A stretch of 64,000 nt of DNA from Gelidibacter salicanalis (lineage in GTDB: Bacteria > Bacteroidota > Bacteroidia > Flavobacteriales > Flavobacteriaceae), in assembly GCF_016469035.1 (NCBI RefSeq), contig NZ_JAEHJZ010000032.1:148788-212787 (forward strand), read 5' to 3'. Below, in pieces: positions 38,229-45,628 of the stretch (positions are counted from its first letter, which is position 1; each line of letters begins with the position of its first letter). Under the pieces are notes generated by a model, which ran no database searches, was not told where the DNA came from, and saw only the letters and a list, made by a program, of their open reading frames with translations. The translations under genes were made by a program, and so were the position numbers.

Positions 38229-38513
38229 TTAGTAATTTAGGTTGTGCTGCACACGATTTGCAGTCAAAATTTCTTGGATTTCTTCGGCATCATAATAAAT
38301 GATTCCTCCAACTTTGGTGTAAGGTAAGGTGCCATTGATACGAAGATTTTGTAATGTGCCCGGACTGACCTGAAGCAAGTCCATGACCTCAGATGATTTG
38401 AGGTATCTTTTCAATTTCCCTTTAGACTGTTTGGTTAAAAGGTTTTTAATGTCATCGAGCAATTCCATTTTGAATTCCCGAAGATCGTCGGTGGTAATAA
38501 TACTTGTTGGCAT
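38229..38513 (-). CDS. Helix-turn-helix protein, excisionase family
   Basis: 94 residues. Coiled N-terminus, then KRYLKSSEVMDLLQVSPGTL and the wing NLRINGTLPYTKVGGIIYYD: the HTH_17 form found in excisionase-like regulators of Bacteroidota elements. Four bases before the replication gene, so one operon. It may regulate that operon or direct excision. Confidence 0.75.
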   Translation of the reverse strand: MPTSIITTDDLREFKMELLDDIKNLLTKQSKGKLKRYLKSSEVMDLLQVSPGTLQNLRINGTLPYTKVGGIIYYDAEEIQEILTANRVQHNLNY

Positions 38514-38785
38514 AATAACATGGTTTTGTAGAAAGGGACTATCGCATTGCTGTCAATCATTTTGATAGCCCCTGACTTGATTTGACTTTCGTTCTACAAA
38601 ATTGTTGGATATTGTTGATAAATCATCAATAGTCAGTCCCAAGGTGGGAAGTTTTTTTCAAAATAAAATTTGAGTCGTTTTGGTATTGGAAGGTAAGGAA
38701 AGACAAGGTTTTTGACTCCAAATGATCTCAAAGTAAATGGAAAATGGAAGGGGTCAAGAATTCCCAAGTTGGGATCATCTATGGA
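38514..38785. promoter_or_regulatory. Structured upstream region
   Basis: Contains a perfect 10-bp inverted repeat TTTTGTAGAA (38524-38533) / TTCTACAAAA (38592-38601). Inside it GGGACTATC faces GATAGCCC. The nested hairpin lies just upstream of the HTH gene and could be its operator, an origin or a leader RNA. No gene is seen in the rest of the gap. Confidence 0.4.
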
Positions 38786-39625
38786 TTATTCATCAGAATC
38801 TTCAAACCGCATTTCGAGGGAATCCTTGAGCTTGTCCATGAATTTGGTCTTATTGGATTTTCTGGCCCTGATCTCGATAAAAGTGTGGTAGTAGTTTCCC
38901 AGTCCAATGTTGAACATTTGTTCAAATAGGGACGCCAATTCCTTGATGTCGGCGGTGCCGCTGTTGATGGCCCCGCTGCTGTGAAGCGCGTAGATCAGTT
39001 CAGTGAGTTCCGTTTTGCTTCCCGTCCAGAAAAGTTTAGAAGATGATTGCTTCATTGATTTATTATAAGTGTCTGTGCTGGTCTGTAGCTTTTCTATTTC
39101 CTGTTGCAGGTATACAATCAACATGTCGTAGGCAATTATGGTGGCCACGGTGGTGTCCTGACAGGTAGAAAACTGTTCGTCTATAAAAAAATGGTAAGAT
39201 TCTGTAGGTAACCGTAAATCCGACTTACCTCGGATAAAATATTCTTCATCCAGGGTCGTAGCACCTCTGCGATAGTAATGGTAGAACTCTAAATTATCAT
39301 TAAAGAATACCTGCAATTTATCGATATGGTTGTTGAGATACCTTATTTGAAATTTAGAGCTGCTCCGTGGACGTTTGCTCTCTATATTGAAGAGTCTTAC
39401 GTAGTATATGAGCCTGCTGAAAATTTGTGGTTTAATATGCTTAAAAAAGCTGATCTCTTCATTTTTTGAGTCAAACCCTTTTTCAATGACCTCATTTCTA
39501 AGGCGCTTGATGCATATTTCTGTTTTTGCGATACGATGCTCTGCTTTATATAAAATATCATCAGTCTCAAATTCCAAAGATTCAAGATTCGATTCAAATT
39601 CTGATATAAATTTTTGGTACCTCAT
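38786..39625 (-). CDS. rteC: RteC-type regulator
   Basis: About 279 residues from the ATG at 39625 (frame open to 39640). The whole protein matches RteC: helical N-terminus with FESNLESLEFE, FFKHIKPQIFSRLIYYVRLF, YYRRGATTLDEEYFIRGK, and a C-terminal winged helix (FWTGSKTELTELIYALHSSGAIN). In Tn916-unlike Bacteroides elements RteC activates excision genes. It marks the regulatory end of the conjugative element. Confidence 0.85.
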   Translation of the reverse strand: MRYQKFISEFESNLESLEFETDDILYKAEHRIAKTEICIKRLRNEVIEKGFDSKNEEISFFKHIKPQIFSRLIYYVRLFNIESKRPRSSSKFQIRYLNNHIDKLQVFFNDNLEFYHYYRRGATTLDEEYFIRGKSDLRLPTESYHFFIDEQFSTCQDTTVATIIAYDMLIVYLQQEIEKLQTSTDTYNKSMKQSSSKLFWTGSKTELTELIYALHSSGAINSGTADIKELASLFEQMFNIGLGNYYHTFIEIRARKSNKTKFMDKLKDSLEMRFEDSDE

Positions 39626-39652
39626 GTCTATGTATAGCAATATCTTTTATTA

Positions 39653-42058
39653 CTATCGGGATTCCAATAATCCCATGAGTTCGAGGGTATAATTGTCAGA
39701 AGTTTGGATGTATGCATATTTTTCTTCCACAACTGCTCCAAGTTTTCTTTTTTCAAAAGAGGCCGTCATGCCCAAATCAATGTATTGAAATTTCAACTGC
39801 ATCGCTCTTTTTAGGGTTTGATACAGCAATTGGCGATAGGTCTGGTAGGTCTCAAGACTGTCATAGTCAATTCCTACCAAGGAAGGCACGTAGGTTTGGC
39901 TGCCATTATTTTTATAGCAGAACATCACCCCGATAATTTTCGTCCGATTTTCAGGTTCTCTAATGATTATGAATTCCCAGTTCGGATTTTCGGACATATT
40001 TTCAAATAGCTCAACAGGATAGGAAAATGTATTCAAGCCCAAATTATTCTTGCGTACGTTATCGTACAATTTTTTTACCTGTTTTAGTTGGTTCGTATCC
40101 AGTTTTTTTAGGAACGAGATGTCCAAATAAGGCTCATAGGCCAAAATATCCTTTCTGAGGTGTTTTTTACTTCTTGAGGAAAGTGTCGCCGTATACTGCT
40201 CAATAGAAGCGTTATGCCCTAAATCGATTTTACAGGAATTTGGCATTTGGACCCGGACAAAGCCCTGCCCTTGGAAATAGCTGTGCAATTTATCGTTCTC
40301 TTTAAAATCTCGGAGGACAACCATTTTGGAATTCGAACTCTGTTCCAGATGTTCTAAGGTTAGCATAAACCTATTGAGGGCTTCAGTCCTTAAGGGATGT
40401 GTGTCATTCACATAAAGATGGTTTCCCTCTGTAAATAGACAGCCCAAACTGAGTACATTAGAGGTCATATAGTACGGATCTAATTTTCTTTCGGCCTCTA
40501 TAATCTCTGAGGCGGTCATATTGGCGAGCATATCATCCTTCCATAACGATGAAGATATTGCAGCCGCCAATACAGGCGTTTTTTGCGCGTCAGTAATGAT
40601 CAAATACCAAAAGTTCCAGTTGTTTTCTCTTAGCGGATTGTCGGAAAATGTGTTTTCGAGAAATAAAAGGCCGTCCCAATCTTGGATGCCAGATGTACCT
40701 ACTAACCTGTTCCAGGTCTCTTTGTCAATTTTTGTAATGGAGTCTTCCAATTGTACCGTCAGATTAGCCTCGGATCTGCTTTCAGGTTTTATCTTAGTCT
40801 CTAAATTGAATGCCTGATAGACACGACCCAAATTGGTATCCGTCTCTTCGATCGCTTTTGGCAGATGGTAGACCATGGCGTCAACCAGTGCTTTAATTTC
40901 CTGATGCTGGTTATGTCTGGATATGGTTATTCTTACCCCTGTATTTTTTACGGGCACAGCGGGAAATAGACCTAAATTCACGTAAAAACCTTCCTTCATT
41001 AAGCGATTGACAAAGTTGTAGCCAGTTTTTGGCATCCCCGTACCGATAAAGAAAACCGGCGAATTATTTTTATCTATGAGTGGTAAATCGGTCTGTTGCA
41101 CCAACGCGTTAAAATATTGAATTCTCTGTTTTAGATCGTTTTGGAGGCTATAGATTTCAGGGCTTAAATGAATCTCGGCGGAGGCTGTGGCAGCTGCCAC
41201 GGAAGCAGGTTCCAATTGGGCCGAAAAGGTTAACGGTCCACCAAAGGTTTTTATCTTGTGGTACATTTTTTTGTTGGAACAGACCAGTACCGATCCGCTA
41301 GCTCCAAAGGTTTTGCTCAGGGTTCCGAACAGCAACATATTTTCAGTAAGCTCATTGATTTCGCTCATCACATAGCCCGTCCCATTTTTTCCGATCCAGC
41401 TCATGCCGTGCACATCATCAAAATAGAGAAAGAGCTGTGGGTATTTTTGGGCGAGATAGGTAAGATCCTTGATAGGTGCAAAATCGCCATACATGGAATA
41501 GATGCCATCCGCCATATACCAGATCCTTTGTTTGCTATTGGCATAATACTTTATTTTGTCTTCCAGCATGTTCAGATCATTGTGCCTGACCATAGCAACG
41601 GGAACACTTCGTGTCTTTAATATTTTTGCCGCACTTTGGACGCTCCAATGCACTTGATGGTCCAATATGATGGCATCACGATCGTCAACAGCGCTTGGGA
41701 TGACACCCATATGGCCTAAGGTGCTGTTCTTTGTAATGACTACGGGATTTTGGTACATCTCGGTCACTTTTTCTTCCAATTGTCTATATAGCGGATTGGA
41801 GATGTAGGATTTAGACAGTGGAAATTGGGTGCCGTACCGTTGGATAGCACTTATTGCGGCCTCTTTCAATCTAGAATCCTGTTCCAGTCCTAAATATCCT
41901 GTAGTCCCAAAATGGAATAGGTCTCTATTGTTAACGCCAATGGTTCTACCTGAAAAGCTTTCTCCCTCCGCGTATAAGTGGAGGACGCCTTCATCTATGG
42001 CATCTGTAAATACATCATTTACGGTGTCCAAAAAATTGTTGTGTTTAATTTTAGCCAT
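39653..42058 (-). CDS. Alpha-oxoamine synthase fused to a GNAT-like domain
   Basis: 801 residues. Residues 1-410 are a PLP-dependent alpha-oxoamine synthase (BioF, KBL, CqsA, serine palmitoyltransferase group): FGTTGYLGLEQD near 50, DDVHGMSW with D215 and H217, and the PLP lysine K249 in GTLSKTFGASGS. Such enzymes join an acyl-CoA to an amino acid. Residues 460-801 form an acyltransferase-like region (SRSKKHLRKDI, YIDLGMTASFEKRKLGA). The fusion suggests a two-step lipid or signal synthesis. Divergent from the STAS-like gene; the shared upstream region carries the 17-base site. Substrate unknown. Confidence 0.75.
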   Translation of the reverse strand: MAKIKHNNFLDTVNDVFTDAIDEGVLHLYAEGESFSGRTIGVNNRDLFHFGTTGYLGLEQDSRLKEAAISAIQRYGTQFPLSKSYISNPLYRQLEEKVTEMYQNPVVITKNSTLGHMGVIPSAVDDRDAIILDHQVHWSVQSAAKILKTRSVPVAMVRHNDLNMLEDKIKYYANSKQRIWYMADGIYSMYGDFAPIKDLTYLAQKYPQLFLYFDDVHGMSWIGKNGTGYVMSEINELTENMLLFGTLSKTFGASGSVLVCSNKKMYHKIKTFGGPLTFSAQLEPASVAAATASAEIHLSPEIYSLQNDLKQRIQYFNALVQQTDLPLIDKNNSPVFFIGTGMPKTGYNFVNRLMKEGFYVNLGLFPAVPVKNTGVRITISRHNQHQEIKALVDAMVYHLPKAIEETDTNLGRVYQAFNLETKIKPESRSEANLTVQLEDSITKIDKETWNRLVGTSGIQDWDGLLFLENTFSDNPLRENNWNFWYLIITDAQKTPVLAAAISSSLWKDDMLANMTASEIIEAERKLDPYYMTSNVLSLGCLFTEGNHLYVNDTHPLRTEALNRFMLTLEHLEQSSNSKMVVLRDFKENDKLHSYFQGQGFVRVQMPNSCKIDLGHNASIEQYTATLSSRSKKHLRKDILAYEPYLDISFLKKLDTNQLKQVKKLYDNVRKNNLGLNTFSYPVELFENMSENPNWEFIIIREPENRTKIIGVMFCYKNNGSQTYVPSLVGIDYDSLETYQTYRQLLYQTLKRAMQLKFQYIDLGMTASFEKRKLGAVVEEKYAYIQTSDNYTLELMGLLESR

Positions 42059-42125
42059 GATCTGGGGATTTTTGTGGAACAGAATTTAATAACTTTTGCG
42101 TGATTTGTAGAATTCAACCTCACAA

Positions 42126-42142
42126 TAATCCCGATTAGGCAA
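42126..42142. promoter_or_regulatory. Shared site, copy 1
   Basis: TAATCCCGATTAGGCAA, located 68 bases upstream of the oxoamine synthase start. A half-similar TTAATCCCTATTTG follows at about 42165. The identical 17-mer occurs before the MauE-like gene. Confidence 0.6.
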
Positions 42143-42218
42143 GTTTTAATCCGTTATAAGCAACGATTAATCCCTATTTGTCAATTCATCGAACGAATAG
42201 GTCAAATAAATCACTTGA

Positions 42219-42226
42219 TAATTTTG
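42219..42226 (+). promoter_or_regulatory. Minus-7 box for the STAS-like and AraC genes
   Basis: TAATTTTG fits TAnnTTTG. Transcription would start near 42233, which excludes the ATG at 42234 and favours the ATG pair at 42267/42270. Confidence 0.45.
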
Positions 42227-42266
42227 TAAATTTATGGGAATAACCAGTTTTTTAATTCTCCATACC

Positions 42267-42635
42267 ATGATGACCTACGAAAATGAGTATGCTACTTATC
42301 AAATAATTGAGGGCATTCTGCACGTCAAATACAAAAATATTGCTGTAGATCTGCCTGAAGCCGTCTATATTGTCAAGGATCGGCTAGATTTGCAGGAGGG
42401 ACAATTTATGCCGGTCCTTTGCGATATACGCGATATAAAGGAAATAAATAAGGCAGCGCGTATTTATCTGTCAATAGAAGGTTCTGCCTTCATTAAAGCG
42501 GTAGCCTTTATTGTGGAATCACCGGTTTCTGAAATGTTGTCCCAATTTTACTTACGTACAAGCAAACCTACCATTCCCACCGAGGCATTCGATAATATCC
42601 ATGACGCTCTGGTGTATTTAAATGCATATAGGTGA
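42267..42635 (+). CDS. STAS-like small protein
   Basis: About 122 residues from the ATG at 42267 (frame open to 42234). Alternating strands and helices (YATYQIIEGILHVKYKN, MPVLCDIRDIKEINKAARIYL, FIKAVAFIVESPVSEMLSQF) match the STAS/SpoIIAA-like DUF7793 type found beside regulators in Bacteroidota. It probably binds or tunes the PAS-AraC protein encoded 26 bases downstream. Confidence 0.55.
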   Translation: MMTYENEYATYQIIEGILHVKYKNIAVDLPEAVYIVKDRLDLQEGQFMPVLCDIRDIKEINKAARIYLSIEGSAFIKAVAFIVESPVSEMLSQFYLRTSKPTIPTEAFDNIHDALVYLNAYR

Positions 42636-42661
42636 TTTATTTTGGGACTAAATTTTAAAAG

Positions 42662-43633
42662 ATGCGCACGTTGGAGGACATAGAACAAAGAATGCATGTC
42701 ATCAATAAAATGCTGTTGGAAATGGCTTCGGGGAATTTCTTTTATCGTATTGAACGATCCAAAAAAAACGATAATATTGAAGCACTGGTCGTGACATTGA
42801 ATATGTTGGCTGAGGAAATGCAGGATACCATCTTGCATCAGGGCTATGCTAATAGGGATACGGCTATACTCGACATTGTTCAAATGAGCTTTATATTGGA
42901 TCAGAGGGGGACGGTGCAGATGGCAAATTCAGAGGCATGCACTATTTTATCCATGCTTATGGAAGATGTGGTTGGTAAACTATTTGAATCGTTCTTGGTG
43001 GCGGAGTCGGTTACCAAATGGAAAAAAATATGGAAGCAATCTGAATATAAAACTATCTTTGATACATCTATCGGTTTGTCTTTTAGGACAAAGGCGGATC
43101 TTGTAATTCCTAAGATTGTCTATCTCACAAAATTTTCAGAAAGCACAACAAAAGACATCAAAACCCTCATTACCGTTATACATCATTCCAATTATCAGAG
43201 CAAGCTTCACTCAGATTTAATTACAAAGGTCAAACAGGCGAAACATAAAAGAGAGACGTATTCCGAAGTGTATCCATTGGTTTTACGAAAACCGAAAATG
43301 AGATTGAGCTTTGAAGATATCCGAAAGATTAGGAAGGCGCATGACTTGATCATGAATAATCCAGAACATTATTTTCCTCCACTCAAGAAGTTTGCCCTGC
43401 AACTAGGGACCAATGAATTTAAGCTCAAGTATGGCTTTAAAGAATTATATGGTACTACAGTACACCATTTCCTGATGCAGGAACGACTTCGGAAAGCTCA
43501 GATGATGATCCAGTACAGTGATCGTTCATTTAACACTATAGCCCAGATGTCAGGTTTTAAAACGATGTCGCACTTTTCGAGATCCTTCAAAAACAAATAT
43601 GGGTTTTCTCCAAGTGAGCTCCGTAAAAATTGA
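42662..43633 (+). CDS. PAS-AraC transcriptional regulator
   Basis: 323 residues. An N-terminal HAMP-like or helical segment (INKMLLEMASGNFFYRIERSKKND), a PAS-like domain at about 75-180 (QMSFILDQRGTVQMANSEACTIL), and a C-terminal AraC/XylS domain with two HTHs (FPPLKKFALQLGTNEFKLKYGFKELYG; FNTIAQMSGFKTMSHFSRSFKNKYG). No membrane segment, so a soluble sensor. Most likely binds the 17-base site found upstream of the oxoamine synthase and MauE-like genes. Confidence 0.85.
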   Translation: MRTLEDIEQRMHVINKMLLEMASGNFFYRIERSKKNDNIEALVVTLNMLAEEMQDTILHQGYANRDTAILDIVQMSFILDQRGTVQMANSEACTILSMLMEDVVGKLFESFLVAESVTKWKKIWKQSEYKTIFDTSIGLSFRTKADLVIPKIVYLTKFSESTTKDIKTLITVIHHSNYQSKLHSDLITKVKQAKHKRETYSEVYPLVLRKPKMRLSFEDIRKIRKAHDLIMNNPEHYFPPLKKFALQLGTNEFKLKYGFKELYGTTVHHFLMQERLRKAQMMIQYSDRSFNTIAQMSGFKTMSHFSRSFKNKYGFSPSELRKN

Positions 43634-43669
43634 TTTTTCAAAGACATATAGTATTGACTACAAGTAAAT

Positions 43670-43686
43670 TAATCCCGATTAGGCAA
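43670..43686 (+). promoter_or_regulatory. Shared site, copy 2
   Basis: TAATCCCGATTAGGCAA again, 59 bases before the MauE-like start. Identity over 17 bases with the copy 1.5 kb away is not expected by chance and indicates coregulation. Confidence 0.65.
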
Positions 43687-43745
43687 ATAATGCTCCTTTA
43701 AGATCAAATAGAAGTAACGACCTTTACCATATCAAATCAAATGAT

Positions 43746-45221
43746 ATGAAAGTGCCAAGATCTTTCCTGAAAAATATACCGCCGGTGGTCAGTTTGCTGT
43801 TCGTCCTGTTGTTCGTGTATGCGGCAGTCAGTAAATTTTTGGATTTTCAAAATTTTCAGATGCAGATCGGACAATCTCCTTTATTGAGTGCCTTCACTGG
43901 GTTTGTTTCCTATAGTGTTCTGCTTTTGGAAACCCTTACGGTATTTTTGCTCTCCATTGCAGCCACAAGACGGTTGGGCCTCTATCTTGCCATGGCCTTG
44001 ATGGTCCTGTTCAGTCTTTATATCTTTATCATACTGAACTATAGCCCTTTCGTGCCCTGCTCCTGCGGAGGCGTTCTGGAGCGTATGAGCTGGAGCGAGC
44101 ATTTGCTGTTCAACATTCTTTTTGTGGTGCTTGCAATGATAGCGCTTTATATGTCCACCAAACGGTATAAAAGAACAACCGTATGGATGCTCTGTATAAT
44201 TTTGGTCTGCTCACTGACGATGGCGCTTCTATTCAGGGCTTCTGAGACCATGGCCCATGAACGGAACAATTTTATAAGACGCTTTCCGCAGCACAGGGCC
44301 ACCTTGGAAAATTCGCGTGACCTTGGCCTGAATTCCTATAAGGTTGCGGGGATTGACAGCACCCATATCTACCTTACCAATACTACGGGTCCCTTGCACA
44401 TCAAGGTGCTGGACCATGCACTGGATATCCAACGGGAAACCACCATTGCCCTGTTGGATGGGGACATGCTGTTCAGGTCGCCCAAGGTCAGGGTCGTGGC
44501 CCCGTATTTCTATTTTATGGACGGCAACATCCCGATCATCTTAAAGGGCGGGATCACGGACTGGAAGGTAAAGGCGCAGGAAAGGGTACAGGGCTATTTT
44601 TCAAAAATTGTCCCTACGGTCCACAACGAATTTGTAATGGTGGCCCGCGAGAGCGGAACCAATGAAAATGTACTGGGCCTGATGAAGACAGGTGATACGC
44701 CTGACCTGGCACTGTCCAGGGAACTACTGGTCAAGCAGGTGGACGGTGTCTTTGACACGGACGGCATGCTCCTGTACAACCGGCAGCTCGATTGGATCAT
44801 CTATACCTATTTCTACAGGAACCAATTTATTGTGGCGGATCGTGGCCTAAAACTGGACTATAGGGGCAAGACCATAGATACCATCAGTAGGGCGGTGTTG
44901 GAAGTAAGCAATACTGGCTCGGGGAAGGTGCGCAAAATAGCTGCCCCTCCCATGGTGGTGAACAGGAATACGGCCACCTATGGCAACCATCTTTTTGTGC
45001 AGTCAAAGGTCATGGGGCTCTATGAGCCCGAATCGTCTTGGAAGCGCAATTCGGTGATCGATATCTATGACCTTACAAACGGTTCCTATGTGTTCAGTTT
45101 TTATGTCCCCAATGTGTCCGGTGAAAGCCTATCTGAATTTTATGTTCAGGGCAACCGGTTGGTGGGCTTGATAGGAAACCATATCAGGGCCTATAAACTG
45201 GATTTGGAGATGGACAGATAA
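43746..45221 (+). CDS. MauE-like redox membrane protein with a periplasmic propeller-like domain
   Basis: 491 residues. Residues 10-165 hold four to five membrane helices in the MauE/DoxX style, with the paired cysteines of PCSCGG (C105, C107) between helices three and four, facing a redox role. A further helix (WMLCIILVCSLTMALLF) leads to a 310-residue extracytoplasmic part with repeated short strands, possibly a beta-propeller, like 6-bladed proteins seen beside MauE in this phylum. It could oxidise thiols of the small four-cysteine peptide encoded 82 bases downstream. The gene is GC-richer than those before it. Confidence 0.7.
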   Translation: MKVPRSFLKNIPPVVSLLFVLLFVYAAVSKFLDFQNFQMQIGQSPLLSAFTGFVSYSVLLLETLTVFLLSIAATRRLGLYLAMALMVLFSLYIFIILNYSPFVPCSCGGVLERMSWSEHLLFNILFVVLAMIALYMSTKRYKRTTVWMLCIILVCSLTMALLFRASETMAHERNNFIRRFPQHRATLENSRDLGLNSYKVAGIDSTHIYLTNTTGPLHIKVLDHALDIQRETTIALLDGDMLFRSPKVRVVAPYFYFMDGNIPIILKGGITDWKVKAQERVQGYFSKIVPTVHNEFVMVARESGTNENVLGLMKTGDTPDLALSRELLVKQVDGVFDTDGMLLYNRQLDWIIYTYFYRNQFIVADRGLKLDYRGKTIDTISRAVLEVSNTGSGKVRKIAAPPMVVNRNTATYGNHLFVQSKVMGLYEPESSWKRNSVIDIYDLTNGSYVFSFYVPNVSGESLSEFYVQGNRLVGLIGNHIRAYKLDLEMDR

Positions 45222-45303
45222 GCTCCTATAAACATACTACGTAGTTCAGGAAAAGCCGAAAACCTGTCAATAGAGTAGGCGTAATTTTTAAATTTTTAAT
45301 ATT

Positions 45304-45570
45304 ATGAAAACACAAATTAGAAAATTGATGATGCCAATGGCCTTTGCACTGGTTGCAGCCATAGGCGCCTTTGCGACCGGCAACGGTGCGAAGGATGACG
45401 CGTCCCTTGCCGATAGGCAGGGGTTCCAAAAGGTAGGGGACTTGTGTATCCCTACATCTACGGAATGTTCCACAATTGAGGTACCGTTCCTTTGTACGGA
45501 CGGCGCCAACACCCTTTATGACTTTAATGGGACTTCCTGTCCGGATGTCCTTTACCAGAAAATGGATTAA
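45304..45570 (+). CDS. Small secreted four-cysteine peptide (DUF6520)
   Basis: 88 residues. Signal peptide (MKTQIRKLMMPMAFALVAAI, cleavage near GAFA-TG). The mature 60-odd residues carry four cysteines (C48, C55, C64, C79) in a DUF6520-like layout, enough for two disulfides, and few charges. Its gene follows the MauE-like gene and is closed by a strong hairpin. Candidates: a processed signal or toxin peptide, or a cell-surface structural protein. No modification enzyme of a known RiPP class is seen nearby. Confidence 0.7.
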   Translation: MKTQIRKLMMPMAFALVAAIGAFATGNGAKDDASLADRQGFQKVGDLCIPTSTECSTIEVPFLCTDGANTLYDFNGTSCPDVLYQKMD

Positions 45571-45589
45571 GGAAGGGTGATCAAAAGTT

Positions 45590-45620
45590 CAATGCCGGGA
45601 ATCTTGTGTTTCCGGCATTG
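45590..45620. terminator. Bidirectional hairpin
   Basis: Perfect 9-bp inverted repeat CAATGCCGG / CCGGCATTG with a 13-base loop, in the 58 bases between the convergent DUF6520 and S9 peptidase genes. Confidence 0.7.
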
Positions 45621-45628
45621 TCCATTTC

